Source: Lysobacterales bacterium (GTDB lineage: Bacteria > Pseudomonadota > Gammaproteobacteria > Xanthomonadales > Rhodanobacteraceae). Taken from it: 9,680 nucleotides of DNA. Location of the stretch: assembly GCA_013298265.1 (NCBI GenBank), contig JAAFHE010000092.1:1-9680 (forward strand). Reading direction: 5' to 3'. The notes under the pieces are model-generated. The model had not been told where the DNA came from. It searched no databases and saw only the letters and a program-made list of their open reading frames with translations. The position numbers were made by a program, and so were the translations under genes. Positions 1 through 5,677 of this stretch are shown here, piece after piece (within the stretch, counting starts at the first letter, position 1; each line of letters starts with the position of its first letter).

Positions 1-740
1 CCCCGCACCGGCACGGCGAAGATCAGCTTGCCTAGCGCGAGCACGAGCGTGACCTGCACGAGTCCGATCGCGACGAACGGCAGCACCTTGCCCAGCGTGA
101 GTTCCCACGGCGACACCGGTGTCGCGATCAGCATCTCGAGATTGCCGCGTTCGCGTTCGCGCACGAGCGCCATCGCCGTGAACATGACCATCGTCATCGT
201 CAGGATCACGCCGACCAGCCCAGGCACGGTGTTGACCGGCGCGCGGCGCTCCGGATTGTAGAAATTCACGACTTCCATTCCCGGTGCCGCGATCACTTCT
301 GTACCGCGCAGGCGCGCGAGCGGATAGGCGGCAAGCTGGCGCGCGGCCTGCTGCACGACCTGATCGGTGCCGTCGACGACGAGCTGCACCGCCGGGCGGT
401 CGCCGCGCTCGAGGCGATTCTCGAAATCCGCCGGGATCACGATGCCCACGCCGACGCGGCCTTCGCGCATCAGATCGTCGAGCTGCTGCGGCGCGGACAG
501 CGCATGGCGCAGCGTGATGACCTGCGACGCGGCGAGTTCGGCCACGAGTTCGCGCGAACGCGCGGTATTGGCCTGGTCGAGCACGGCCGCGTCGAGATGG
601 CGGATGTCGAGGTTGATCGCGAAGCCGAACAACAGCAGCTGCATGGTCGGGATGCCGACGATCATGGCGAAGGTCAGGCGGTCGCGGCGTAGCTGGCGCA
701 GCTCCTTGAGCACGATGGAGAACAGGCGGCGCAGGCTCAT
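1..740 (-). CDS. ABC-2 type transporter permease, YbhS/YbhR/YhhJ-like (3' end beyond window)
   Basis: This is the membrane subunit of an ABC exporter. The reading frame stays open from the ATG at 740-738 to the left edge, giving 246 residues; the C-terminal part (usual family length is roughly 370) is missing. What is visible fits ABC-2 permeases: a basic cytoplasmic N-terminus (KELRQLRRD, 12-20), a first membrane helix around 22-44 ending in FGFAINLD, a long extracytoplasmic domain (about 45-170), a second helix (172-193), the conserved cytoplasmic RERERGNLEMLIATP segment (194-208) that couples to the ATPase, and a third helix starting near 218. The start overlaps the ATPase stop as ATGA, and an AGGAG ribosome-binding site lies 7 nt upstream. 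It is the last visible gene of the operon. Whether a second permease follows, as in E. coli ybhSR, cannot be seen. The family is secure; the substrate is unknown, with drugs or other toxic compounds only an analogy. Confidence 0.93.
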   Translation of the reverse strand, partial: MSLRRLFSIVLKELRQLRRDRLTFAMIVGIPTMQLLLFGFAINLDIRHLDAAVLDQANTARSRELVAELAASQVITLRHALSAPQQLDDLMREGRVGVGIVIPADFENRLERGDRPAVQLVVDGTDQVVQQAARQLAAYPLARLRGTEVIAAPGMEVVNFYNPERRAPVNTVPGLVGVILTMTMVMFTAMALVRERERGNLEMLIATPVSPWELTLGKVLPFVAIGLVQVTLVLALGKLIFAVPVR

Positions 741-1702
741 GCGGCTGCTCCTGTTGCGGCCGTTCCCGCGGCGACGCGCGCGGGCTTGCGCGTTGCGGCG
801 ACGAAGACGTCTTCGAGATTGGGTTCGCCGCGGCGCACCTGCGCGTCGACACTGGCCGCGCGCAGGTGCTGCGCGAGGCTTGCGCTGTCCCATGCCGTGC
901 TGGCCGCTAGCACGCGCAGTTCGGCGCCGATCTGCGCCAGCGCGACGATGCCGGCCTGCTGCTGCAGCGCCCGTTGCGCGCGGCGCGGTGCGGCGCAATC
1001 GACGAGCCAGACCACGTAAGGCAGCGCGGCGCAGAGTTCGCGCGGCGCGCCGTCGGCGACAAGGCGGCCCTGGTCGAGGATTGCCAGGCGATGGCAACGT
1101 TCGGCTTCGTCCATGTAATGCGTCGAGACGAGGATGGTGGTGCCGGCGTCGGCGAGTTCGAACAGTGAATCCCAGAATTCGCGGCGCGACTGCGGATCGA
1201 CCGCGCTGGTCGGTTCGTCGAGGAACAGCAGTTCCGGCTGGTGCAGGACCGCGCCGGCCAGCGCGAGGCGCTGCTTCTGCCCGCCGGACATCGTGCCGGC
1301 GAGCTGCTTGCGCCGATCGTTGAGCCAGTAGCGCGTCAGCAGCTCGTCGATGCGTGCGCGGGCCTTTGCACGCGGAATGTCCTGCACGGCGGCGAGGAAC
1401 TCGAGGTTCTCCAGCACGGTGAGATCTTCGTACAGCGAGAACTTCTGCGTCATGTAGCCGATGCGGCGCTTGAGCTGTTCGGCCTGCTGCGGTATCTGCA
1501 GGCCGAGCACCCGGATGTCGCCCGCGCTCGGCGACAGCAGGCCGCAGAGCATGCGGATCGTGGTCGACTTGCCCGACCCGTTCGGGCCGAGAAAGCCATA
1601 GACCTGCGATCGCGCGACCGTGAGGTCGACGTTGTCGACGGCAACGAGATCGCCGAAGCGGCGCGTGAGTCCGCGCGCCTGGATCGCCGCTTCAAGGCTC
1701 AT
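737..1702 (-). CDS. ABC transporter ATP-binding protein, single-NBD YbhF-like
   Basis: This 321-residue cytoplasmic ATPase should power the adjacent permease. The motifs are complete: Walker A GPNGSGKST (39-47), Q-loop Q86 in GYMTQKFSLYEDLTV, signature MSGGQKQR (138-145), Walker B LLFLDE (158-163), D-loop SAVD (166-169) and switch His195 in STH. A C-terminal segment of about 100 residues follows and ends in EPNLEDVF, usual for exporter ATPases of this group. The QKFxLYEDLTVxEN stretch closely resembles E. coli YbhF, which, however, is a fused tandem ATPase of nearly twice this length. The frame is open upstream as far as 2635, but the start is placed at 1702 because the ABC domain begins there (MSLEAAIQARGLTRRFG), the ATG overlaps the membrane-fusion-protein stop as ATGA, and the upstream codons only shadow that gene. 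Its own stop overlaps the permease start in the same way. ABC ATPase is certain; the YbhF relationship is from recognition. Confidence 0.96.
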   Translation of the reverse strand: MSLEAAIQARGLTRRFGDLVAVDNVDLTVARSQVYGFLGPNGSGKSTTIRMLCGLLSPSAGDIRVLGLQIPQQAEQLKRRIGYMTQKFSLYEDLTVLENLEFLAAVQDIPRAKARARIDELLTRYWLNDRRKQLAGTMSGGQKQRLALAGAVLHQPELLFLDEPTSAVDPQSRREFWDSLFELADAGTTILVSTHYMDEAERCHRLAILDQGRLVADGAPRELCAALPYVVWLVDCAAPRRAQRALQQQAGIVALAQIGAELRVLAASTAWDSASLAQHLRAASVDAQVRRGEPNLEDVFVAATRKPARVAAGTAATGAAA

Positions 1703-2733
1703 GGCGCTTCGGCCTCGGCGGTCAGCGGCAGGCCGGCGGGCAGATCGGCCGGCTGAGGCGCGTTCGCGCAATTCTCGCCCGCGCAAAGCTGCAGCAGCGC
1801 TTCGGCGCGAAAGCTCAGGCGGTTGGCGTCGTCGCCGCTGAGGGCGTAGTAGGGCGTGAACGCCGCTTCGCTGCGCACGGCGCGCACGCGTGCGGAATAC
1901 GCCTGCGCTACGCCGGCAATGCGCACGCGCAGCATCTGGCCCGGCTGCAGTGTCGCGCGGCGCGGCGCCGGTACGAACAGGCGCGCATAGGGCCGGTCGC
2001 CCGTGAGCAGCGAGACCACGCCGGCGCCCCGCGCCGGCTGGTCGCCGAGCTTGTACGGCAGCGCATCGACGCGGCCGGCCTGCGGTGCGCGCACGTCCAG
2101 GCGCTCCAGGTTGACGCGCAGCTCGTTGACGCGTGCCTGGGCCGCGTCGACGGCTGCATCGGCCTGATCGAGCTGCTCGGGCCGCGTGCCGTTGCTGAGT
2201 TCGAGCACGCGCGCCTGGCTCGCGGCGAAGTCGGCGCGGGTGGATTTCTGTGCGGTGTCGCGGCGGTCCAGCTCGGCCTGCGCGACGAGGCCTTTGCGGC
2301 GCAGTTCCGCGGCGCGTTCTCGCTCGCGCTGCGCATCGTTGCGGGCGGCCTCGACGCGGGCGAGATCGGCACGCGCGGCAGTCAGGGTTTCGCTGCGTGT
2401 GCCGTGCTGCAGTTCGGACTGGGCGGCACGGGCACGGCGCAGCTCGGCCTCTGCCTGGGCCAGTTGCGCCTGCGTGCGGCGCGGATCGAGCTGCAGCAGC
2501 AGTTGGCCGGCGCTCACCGTGTCGCCTTCGTGCACGGCAATGCCGATCACCGGCTCGGCCGCTTCGGCCTGTACTTCGATGCGGTCCCATTCGAGGGTGC
2601 CGAGCAGCGGCGGCGGCTGCGCGTCGCGGCTGCACGAACTCGCGAGCGGGAAAACCAGCACAACCGCCAACCGACGAAACCTGGACAGGGTGCCGCTCCG
2701 GTTCGGGAAGGGCCGCAGGAAATCAGTGCGCAT
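1699..2733 (-). CDS. HlyD/YbhG-like periplasmic membrane fusion protein, possibly a lipoprotein
   Basis: This 344-residue adaptor would link the inner-membrane ABC exporter to the periplasm or an outer-membrane channel. A hydrophobic N-terminal stretch (about 22-33) ends in LASSC, so Cys34 could be lipidated, although the lipobox is poor (Ala at -3). A biotinyl-lipoyl-like half follows (about 45-84, with VHEGDTVSAGQLLLQLD). Next is an Ala/Arg/Glu-rich coiled-coil hairpin (about 85-210) containing two similar turns, HGTRSETL (110-117) and NGTRPEQL (181-188), as in YbhG/YiaV proteins. The second lipoyl half has LDVRAPQAGRV (212-222), followed by a beta-barrel domain. The tail carries two cysteines five residues apart (317, 322). 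The start at 2733 is chosen over an in-frame ATG at 2802 because a GGAG lies 7 nt upstream and the signal sequence begins there; the 2802 start would lie well inside the regulator gene. It overlaps the TetR stop by 11 nt and the ATPase start by 4 nt. Confidence 0.92.
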   Translation of the reverse strand: MRTDFLRPFPNRSGTLSRFRRLAVVLVFPLASSCSRDAQPPPLLGTLEWDRIEVQAEAAEPVIGIAVHEGDTVSAGQLLLQLDPRRTQAQLAQAEAELRRARAAQSELQHGTRSETLTAARADLARVEAARNDAQRERERAAELRRKGLVAQAELDRRDTAQKSTRADFAASQARVLELSNGTRPEQLDQADAAVDAAQARVNELRVNLERLDVRAPQAGRVDALPYKLGDQPARGAGVVSLLTGDRPYARLFVPAPRRATLQPGQMLRVRIAGVAQAYSARVRAVRSEAAFTPYYALSGDDANRLSFRAEALLQLCAGENCANAPQPADLPAGLPLTAEAEAP

Positions 2734-3406
2734 CGGGAAGCTCCAGGCCGCGCAGCACGAGCGCCAGCACATGCCGGCGCAGTACCTCGGTGGTGATGTC
2801 ATCGCAGGGGTAGATCGCGCGCCAGATCGGCTGCGCGGCGAGCGGAAACACGGTCAGCCCGATCAGCGACACCATCAGCAGGCGCGGATCGATATCGGGA
2901 TTGATCTGTCCGTGGTGCTGCGCCTGCTGCACGACCTCGCGCACGCGGTGGGCGACGAGCGGCGCGACACGCTCGATCAGGCGCTTGCGCAACAGACCGC
3001 CTTCGTTGAGCACTTCGCGCAGCCACAATTGTGGAAACCACGGATTGGCCGACAGCAGTTCGAGCATCGTGCTGACGAAGTCCTCGACCGCACCGCGCAG
3101 GTCGCGGTCGTCGCCGGCGAGGCGCTGGCCCAGCGCCGCGGACAGCGGCTGCAGGCGTTCGTCAACGATTGCGTCGACGAGCTTGTCCTTGCTACCGAAG
3201 TAGTAGTGCAGCAGCGCCGGCGTGACCTTCGCCTTGCGCGCAATCAGGGAGAGTGGCGTCGCTGCTATGCCCTGCTCGGCGAACAGGCGCAGGGCGACAT
3301 CGAGCAGGTGGACGCGGGCATCGTTGTCGCGGCCCGGGCCGGTGCTCGCGGTGGGACGGCCGCGGCGGCGCGGCGTGGTGGGCGAGGGTTTTGGCGGCTT
3401 CGGCAT
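2723..3406 (-). CDS. TetR/AcrR-family transcriptional regulator (CecR-like position)
   Basis: This 227-residue DNA-binding repressor is the first gene of the exporter operon. The N-terminus is a Pro/Lys/Arg-rich tail ending in RRRGRP (13-18), then comes a typical TetR helix-turn-helix (LFAEQGIAATPLSLIARKAKVTPALLHYYFGSKDKL, split here as 41-59 and 60-76). The all-helical C-terminal ligand and dimer domain includes an FVSTMLELLSANPWFPQLWLRE region. The frame is open much further upstream (to 4237), but the start at 3406 is where the TetR homology begins, and a promoter abuts it. Upstream codons run through an AT-rich operator and a tandem repeat, so they are not coding. Gene order regulator, fusion protein, ATPase, permease matches E. 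coli cecR-ybhGFSR, so autorepression with relief by an exported or toxic ligand is the likely mode. The ligand is unknown. Confidence 0.93.
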   Translation of the reverse strand: MPKPPKPSPTTPRRRGRPTASTGPGRDNDARVHLLDVALRLFAEQGIAATPLSLIARKAKVTPALLHYYFGSKDKLVDAIVDERLQPLSAALGQRLAGDDRDLRGAVEDFVSTMLELLSANPWFPQLWLREVLNEGGLLRKRLIERVAPLVAHRVREVVQQAQHHGQINPDIDPRLLMVSLIGLTVFPLAAQPIWRAIYPCDDITTEVLRRHVLALVLRGLELPDAH

Positions 3407-3413
3407 GTGCCGT

Positions 3414-3438
3414 AATTTAATTGATGATGAATTTAATT
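3414..3438. promoter_or_regulatory. Candidate TetR operator: two AATTTAATT repeats
   Basis: The nonamer AATTTAATT occurs at 3414-3422 and again at 3430-3438, as a direct repeat separated by GATGATG. The 16-bp centre-to-centre spacing is about one and a half helical turns. The first copy covers the -10 box of the predicted tetR promoter and the second lies in its spacer and touches the -35 box, so a bound protein would block RNA polymerase. Because AATT is self-complementary, the element also reads as an imperfect inverted repeat, as expected for a dimeric TetR protein. The regulator's own RGRP-bearing arm could favour such AT-rich DNA. The site itself is visible; its role is inferred. Confidence 0.45.
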
Positions 3439-3443
3439 TGCAA
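3415..3443 (-). promoter_or_regulatory. Sigma-70-like promoter for the tetR-exporter operon
   Basis: On the minus strand, TTGCAA (3443-3438) and TTAAAT (3420-3415) are separated by exactly 17 nt. Each hexamer matches the sigma-70 consensus at four of six positions, and the region is strikingly AT-rich against a GC-rich background. The -10 box ends only 8 nt before the ATG at 3406, so transcription would begin about 0-3 nt upstream of the start codon. The message would be leaderless or nearly so, which fits the lack of a Shine-Dalgarno sequence. Prediction only. Confidence 0.55.
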
Positions 3444-3451
3444 GCGATGGC

Positions 3452-3486
3452 GGGAATTGGGAATTGGGAATTGGGAATTGGGAGTC
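3452..3486. repeat. GGGAATT heptamer tandem repeat (four perfect units plus one degenerate)
   Basis: Four uninterrupted GGGAATT units occupy 3452-3479, and a fifth, GGGAGTC, follows at 3480-3486. The array sits just upstream of the predicted tetR promoter in non-coding DNA. Heptamer arrays of this type recur in intergenic regions of Xanthomonadales genomes, as I recall, and copy number can vary between strains by slippage. At this position, length changes could move upstream sequence relative to the tetR promoter but would not alter a protein. Confidence 0.9.
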
Positions 3487-3738
3487 GGGTCGCGCACCTG
3501 GCAGACTTCGGAGAAAAACAGTCGCTCGCGCCATCCAAACGCGTAATCCCTGCGGACGCGCTGCGAAGCGATCGATTCGCCGACAGCGGTTTCGTTCTGT
3601 TCGTTGGTCGTCGGTATCGTCGCGGCGCCGGCGCAACCCTGGTCGCCCGGTCGCGTTGGATCGCAGCGATAGCCTTTTTCCGGCCAGTTGCTACTGCGGC
3701 AAGGTGCCGCGTTCCGCCGTGTGCAAGGCGCGGCGAGA
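3487..3738. other. Non-coding spacer with small palindromes, possible dispersed repeat
   Basis: This is the rest of the 332-bp divergent intergenic region between tetR and the hydrolase gene (3407-3738). I find no convincing gene in it; the frames that cross it are extensions or shadows. Visible structure includes an imperfect palindrome with GCGAA/TTCGC arms (3563-3580) and a perfect 6-bp hairpin GCGGCA-AGG-TGCCGC (3696-3710) just ahead of the hydrolase. The segment around 3640-3738 has the feel of a dispersed Xanthomonadales intergenic repeat, but I cannot confirm this from one copy. No clear sigma-70 promoter for the hydrolase was found. Confidence 0.4.
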
Positions 3739-4464
3739 ATGGGGCCGACACCACTGGCCGAGGTCTGCTTGCCACGATTTCTGCTGTTGCCGGGCCTGGA
3801 CGGTACCGGCGAGCTGCTGCGTGAATTCGCCGACGTACTCGCGTCGCTCGGGCCGGTCGAGATCCTGCGCTATCCCGCTGACCGTCCGCGCGATTACGAC
3901 GCCCTGTGTTCGGAACTTGCGGCGCAGGCGCATATCGATCGCGACAGCGTGGTGCTTGCCGAATCCTTCGCCGGTCCCCTCGGCATCGCGCTGGCGGCGC
4001 GCGCCACGGTGCCGCCGCGCGCGCTCGTCCTGAGTGCTTCGTTCGCCGTGAGTCCTCTGCCGTGGCTGCGCCGGCTCGCGCCGCTGACGCACTGGCTGCC
4101 GGTGCACGGCGTGCCGCGGCGATTGTCCGACGCGCTGCTGCTTGGCCGCTGGGCGACGCCGCGCTGGTCGGCGAAGCTCGACGCAGCGCTACGCCAGGTG
4201 CCGGCACCCGTACTGCGCGCCCGCCTGCGCGCAGCACTCTGCGTGGACTGGCGCCACGAACTGCGCGCGCTTGCGTGTCCCGTGCTGTACCTGCAGGCCA
4301 CGGCCGATCGCGTGATTCCGCCCTATGCGGCGCGCTGCATCGTGGCGCAGCGTGCGGACCTCGTCCGCGTGCGGATCGAAGGACCGCATTTTCTGCTGCA
4401 GGCGGCGCCGCAAGCCGCAGTAGAGGCGATAGCGCATTTCCTGGCGTCGCTGCCTGGTCAATGA
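3739..4464 (+). CDS. Alpha/beta-fold hydrolase, small
   Basis: This protein of about 241 residues has no signal peptide and is presumably a cytoplasmic serine hydrolase of unknown substrate. The fold is recognisable: a first beta strand and oxyanion turn FLLLPGLDGTG (14-24), a nucleophile elbow VVLAESFAGP (71-80) with Ser76, a probable acid Asp190 in LQATADRVIPP, and His217 in IEGPHFLLQAAP near the C-terminus, all in the order and spacing of the family. The elbow is A-E-S-F-A rather than GxSxG. Start choice is uncertain. ATG 3739 has AAGGCG 8 nt upstream; the open frame extends back to 3688; and TTG 3769, with GAGG (3760-3763) 5 nt upstream, would begin right at the first beta strand. The next gene follows after 63 bp, so the two may be co-transcribed. 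An esterase, lipase or acyl-transfer role cannot be told apart. Confidence 0.85.
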   Translation: MGPTPLAEVCLPRFLLLPGLDGTGELLREFADVLASLGPVEILRYPADRPRDYDALCSELAAQAHIDRDSVVLAESFAGPLGIALAARATVPPRALVLSASFAVSPLPWLRRLAPLTHWLPVHGVPRRLSDALLLGRWATPRWSAKLDAALRQVPAPVLRARLRAALCVDWRHELRALACPVLYLQATADRVIPPYAARCIVAQRADLVRVRIEGPHFLLQAAPQAAVEAIAHFLASLPGQ

Positions 4465-4527
4465 GCGTGGCGGATTCCCGTCGTCACGGTGATCTGCCAA
4501 GCTCGACGCTTCCACCAGCCTCCGCCT

Positions 4528-5622
4528 ATGACTACCCCGTCCTACCTTGCCGCTGCTTTCTGCGCCCTGGCGTTCGCGCTGGCGCTCGCGTTCCGCCGCC
4601 ATCGCGCTGCGCAACTGCTCGCGGCGACGTCGCTCGCCGTTGGCGTGCTGTCGCTGCCCCCCGGCAGCGGCGTTCTGGCAGACCGCAGCTCATCGGCGGT
4701 GACGCTGTTCCTGCCCTGGTGCTGGCTGCTGGCGCTGCTGCTGCCCGAGCCGCCGCTGCGTTCGCGCCGCATGCTCGCGTTCGCCGGGGTGCTGGCACTG
4801 GCGGTCTGGCTTACGGCGATCGCGCCGGCACATGTCTGGAGCGCGTTTGAACAGGCCTTGCCGCTGGGTTGGCTGGCCTGGCGTCCGGGACGCACGGCAC
4901 TGGTGCTGAATCTGCTCGCGGTAGCGATTGCGGCCGGCCACTGGCTGTACTGGCGCCGGCCGCTCGATGCGGCGATCGCGTTCGCGCTGCTGCTCAGCGC
5001 CGGTGGCTGGCTGCAGCTCGCCGGCATCGGCCTGCACGGCTGGTTTGTGGCCGGCGCGGCGATCATGGGCCTGGGCGTGGTCTATTCCTCCTGGCGCCTG
5101 GCCTTCCTCGATGCGCTGACCGGCCTGCCGAACCGGCGCGCGCTGGACGAGACACTGGCGCGCCTGTCCGGCGACTACGCCCTGGCCATGGTCGACGTCG
5201 ACCACTTCAAGCAGTTCAACGACAAGCACGGCCACGATGCGGGCGACCGTGTGCTGATCGCCGTCGCGCGCAGCCTCGCGCAGACGCCCGCGGCGCAGGC
5301 GTTCCGCTTCGGCGGCGAGGAGTTCTGCCTGCTGTTCCGCCGGCCCGAACTGGCCAAGGCGGCGTGCGAAGAGGCGCGAGCCTCGATCGAGGCGCTCCAG
5401 GTGGACCTGCCGCGCAAGCCTGCGCCGGTCAAGGGCAGCGCGAAGAGCGCGGGCAAGAGTGCAGTGCCGAAGCGACAGCCCGCGGTGCAGGTGACGGCCA
5501 GCATCGGCGTGGCCCCGCGCAGCCCGGTACGGCGCGGCGTCGACGAGGTGCTCAAGGCTGCCGACCAGTGTCTGTACAAGGCCAAGGACAAGGGGCGCAA
5601 TCAGGTCGTCGCGACGGCATAG
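4528..5622 (+). CDS. Membrane-anchored diguanylate cyclase (GGDEF domain)
   Basis: This 364-residue inner-membrane enzyme should make cyclic di-GMP from two GTP. The N-terminal half is about seven hydrophobic helices (roughly 5-22, 27-43, 57-73, 82-99, 123-141, 146-168, 171-187) with no recognised sensor name. The GGDEF domain (about 190-360) starts at DALTGLPNRRAL (195-206), has a metal/GTP-binding VDVDHFKQFNDKHGHDAGD segment and an active-site GGEEF at 262-266, and ends with ADQCLYKAKDKGRNQV. The catalytic residues look intact, so it should be active. The allosteric RxxD I-site is missing: the corresponding positions are Thr253 and Ala256. A Lys/Ala/Ser/Pro-rich insertion (about 295-319) precedes the VTASIGVA strand. 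The start is taken at ATG 4528, next to the first helix; a GTG at 4489 is in frame, but neither has a clear ribosome-binding site. It lies 63 bp after the hydrolase and 55 bp before the peptidase. Confidence 0.93.
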   Translation: MTTPSYLAAAFCALAFALALAFRRHRAAQLLAATSLAVGVLSLPPGSGVLADRSSSAVTLFLPWCWLLALLLPEPPLRSRRMLAFAGVLALAVWLTAIAPAHVWSAFEQALPLGWLAWRPGRTALVLNLLAVAIAAGHWLYWRRPLDAAIAFALLLSAGGWLQLAGIGLHGWFVAGAAIMGLGVVYSSWRLAFLDALTGLPNRRALDETLARLSGDYALAMVDVDHFKQFNDKHGHDAGDRVLIAVARSLAQTPAAQAFRFGGEEFCLLFRRPELAKAACEEARASIEALQVDLPRKPAPVKGSAKSAGKSAVPKRQPAVQVTASIGVAPRSPVRRGVDEVLKAADQCLYKAKDKGRNQVVATA

Positions 5623-5667
5623 GCGCGCCCGCCCTGAGAGTTTCAGCACGCATGCAAGCATATTGAC

Positions 5668-5672
5668 GGGGA
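5668..5672 (+). promoter_or_regulatory. Ribosome-binding site deciding the S9 peptidase start
   Basis: GGGGA lies 5 nt before ATG 5678. An in-frame TTG at 5663 is upstream of this site and has no comparable motif of its own. The site therefore favours the ATG, which also gives a normal signal peptide. Confidence 0.65.
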
Positions 5673-5677
5673 AATCG

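Noticed and set aside
1703..2635. In-frame upstream extension of the ABC ATPase
   Set aside because: The added residues are low-complexity Arg/Ala sequence that shadows the membrane fusion protein gene; the ABC domain starts at the coupled ATG at 1702.
3452..3486. CRISPR-like reading of the repeat array
   Set aside because: The units are 7 bp and contiguous, with no spacers, so it is a simple tandem repeat.
3407..4237. In-frame upstream extension of the TetR gene
   Set aside because: It runs through the promoter, the heptamer repeat and antisense to the hydrolase, and shows no homologous domain.
4461..4464. ATGA overlap at the hydrolase stop, as if the next gene were coupled
   Set aside because: The ATG is in a different frame from the diguanylate cyclase and opens only an Arg/Ala-rich shadow frame.
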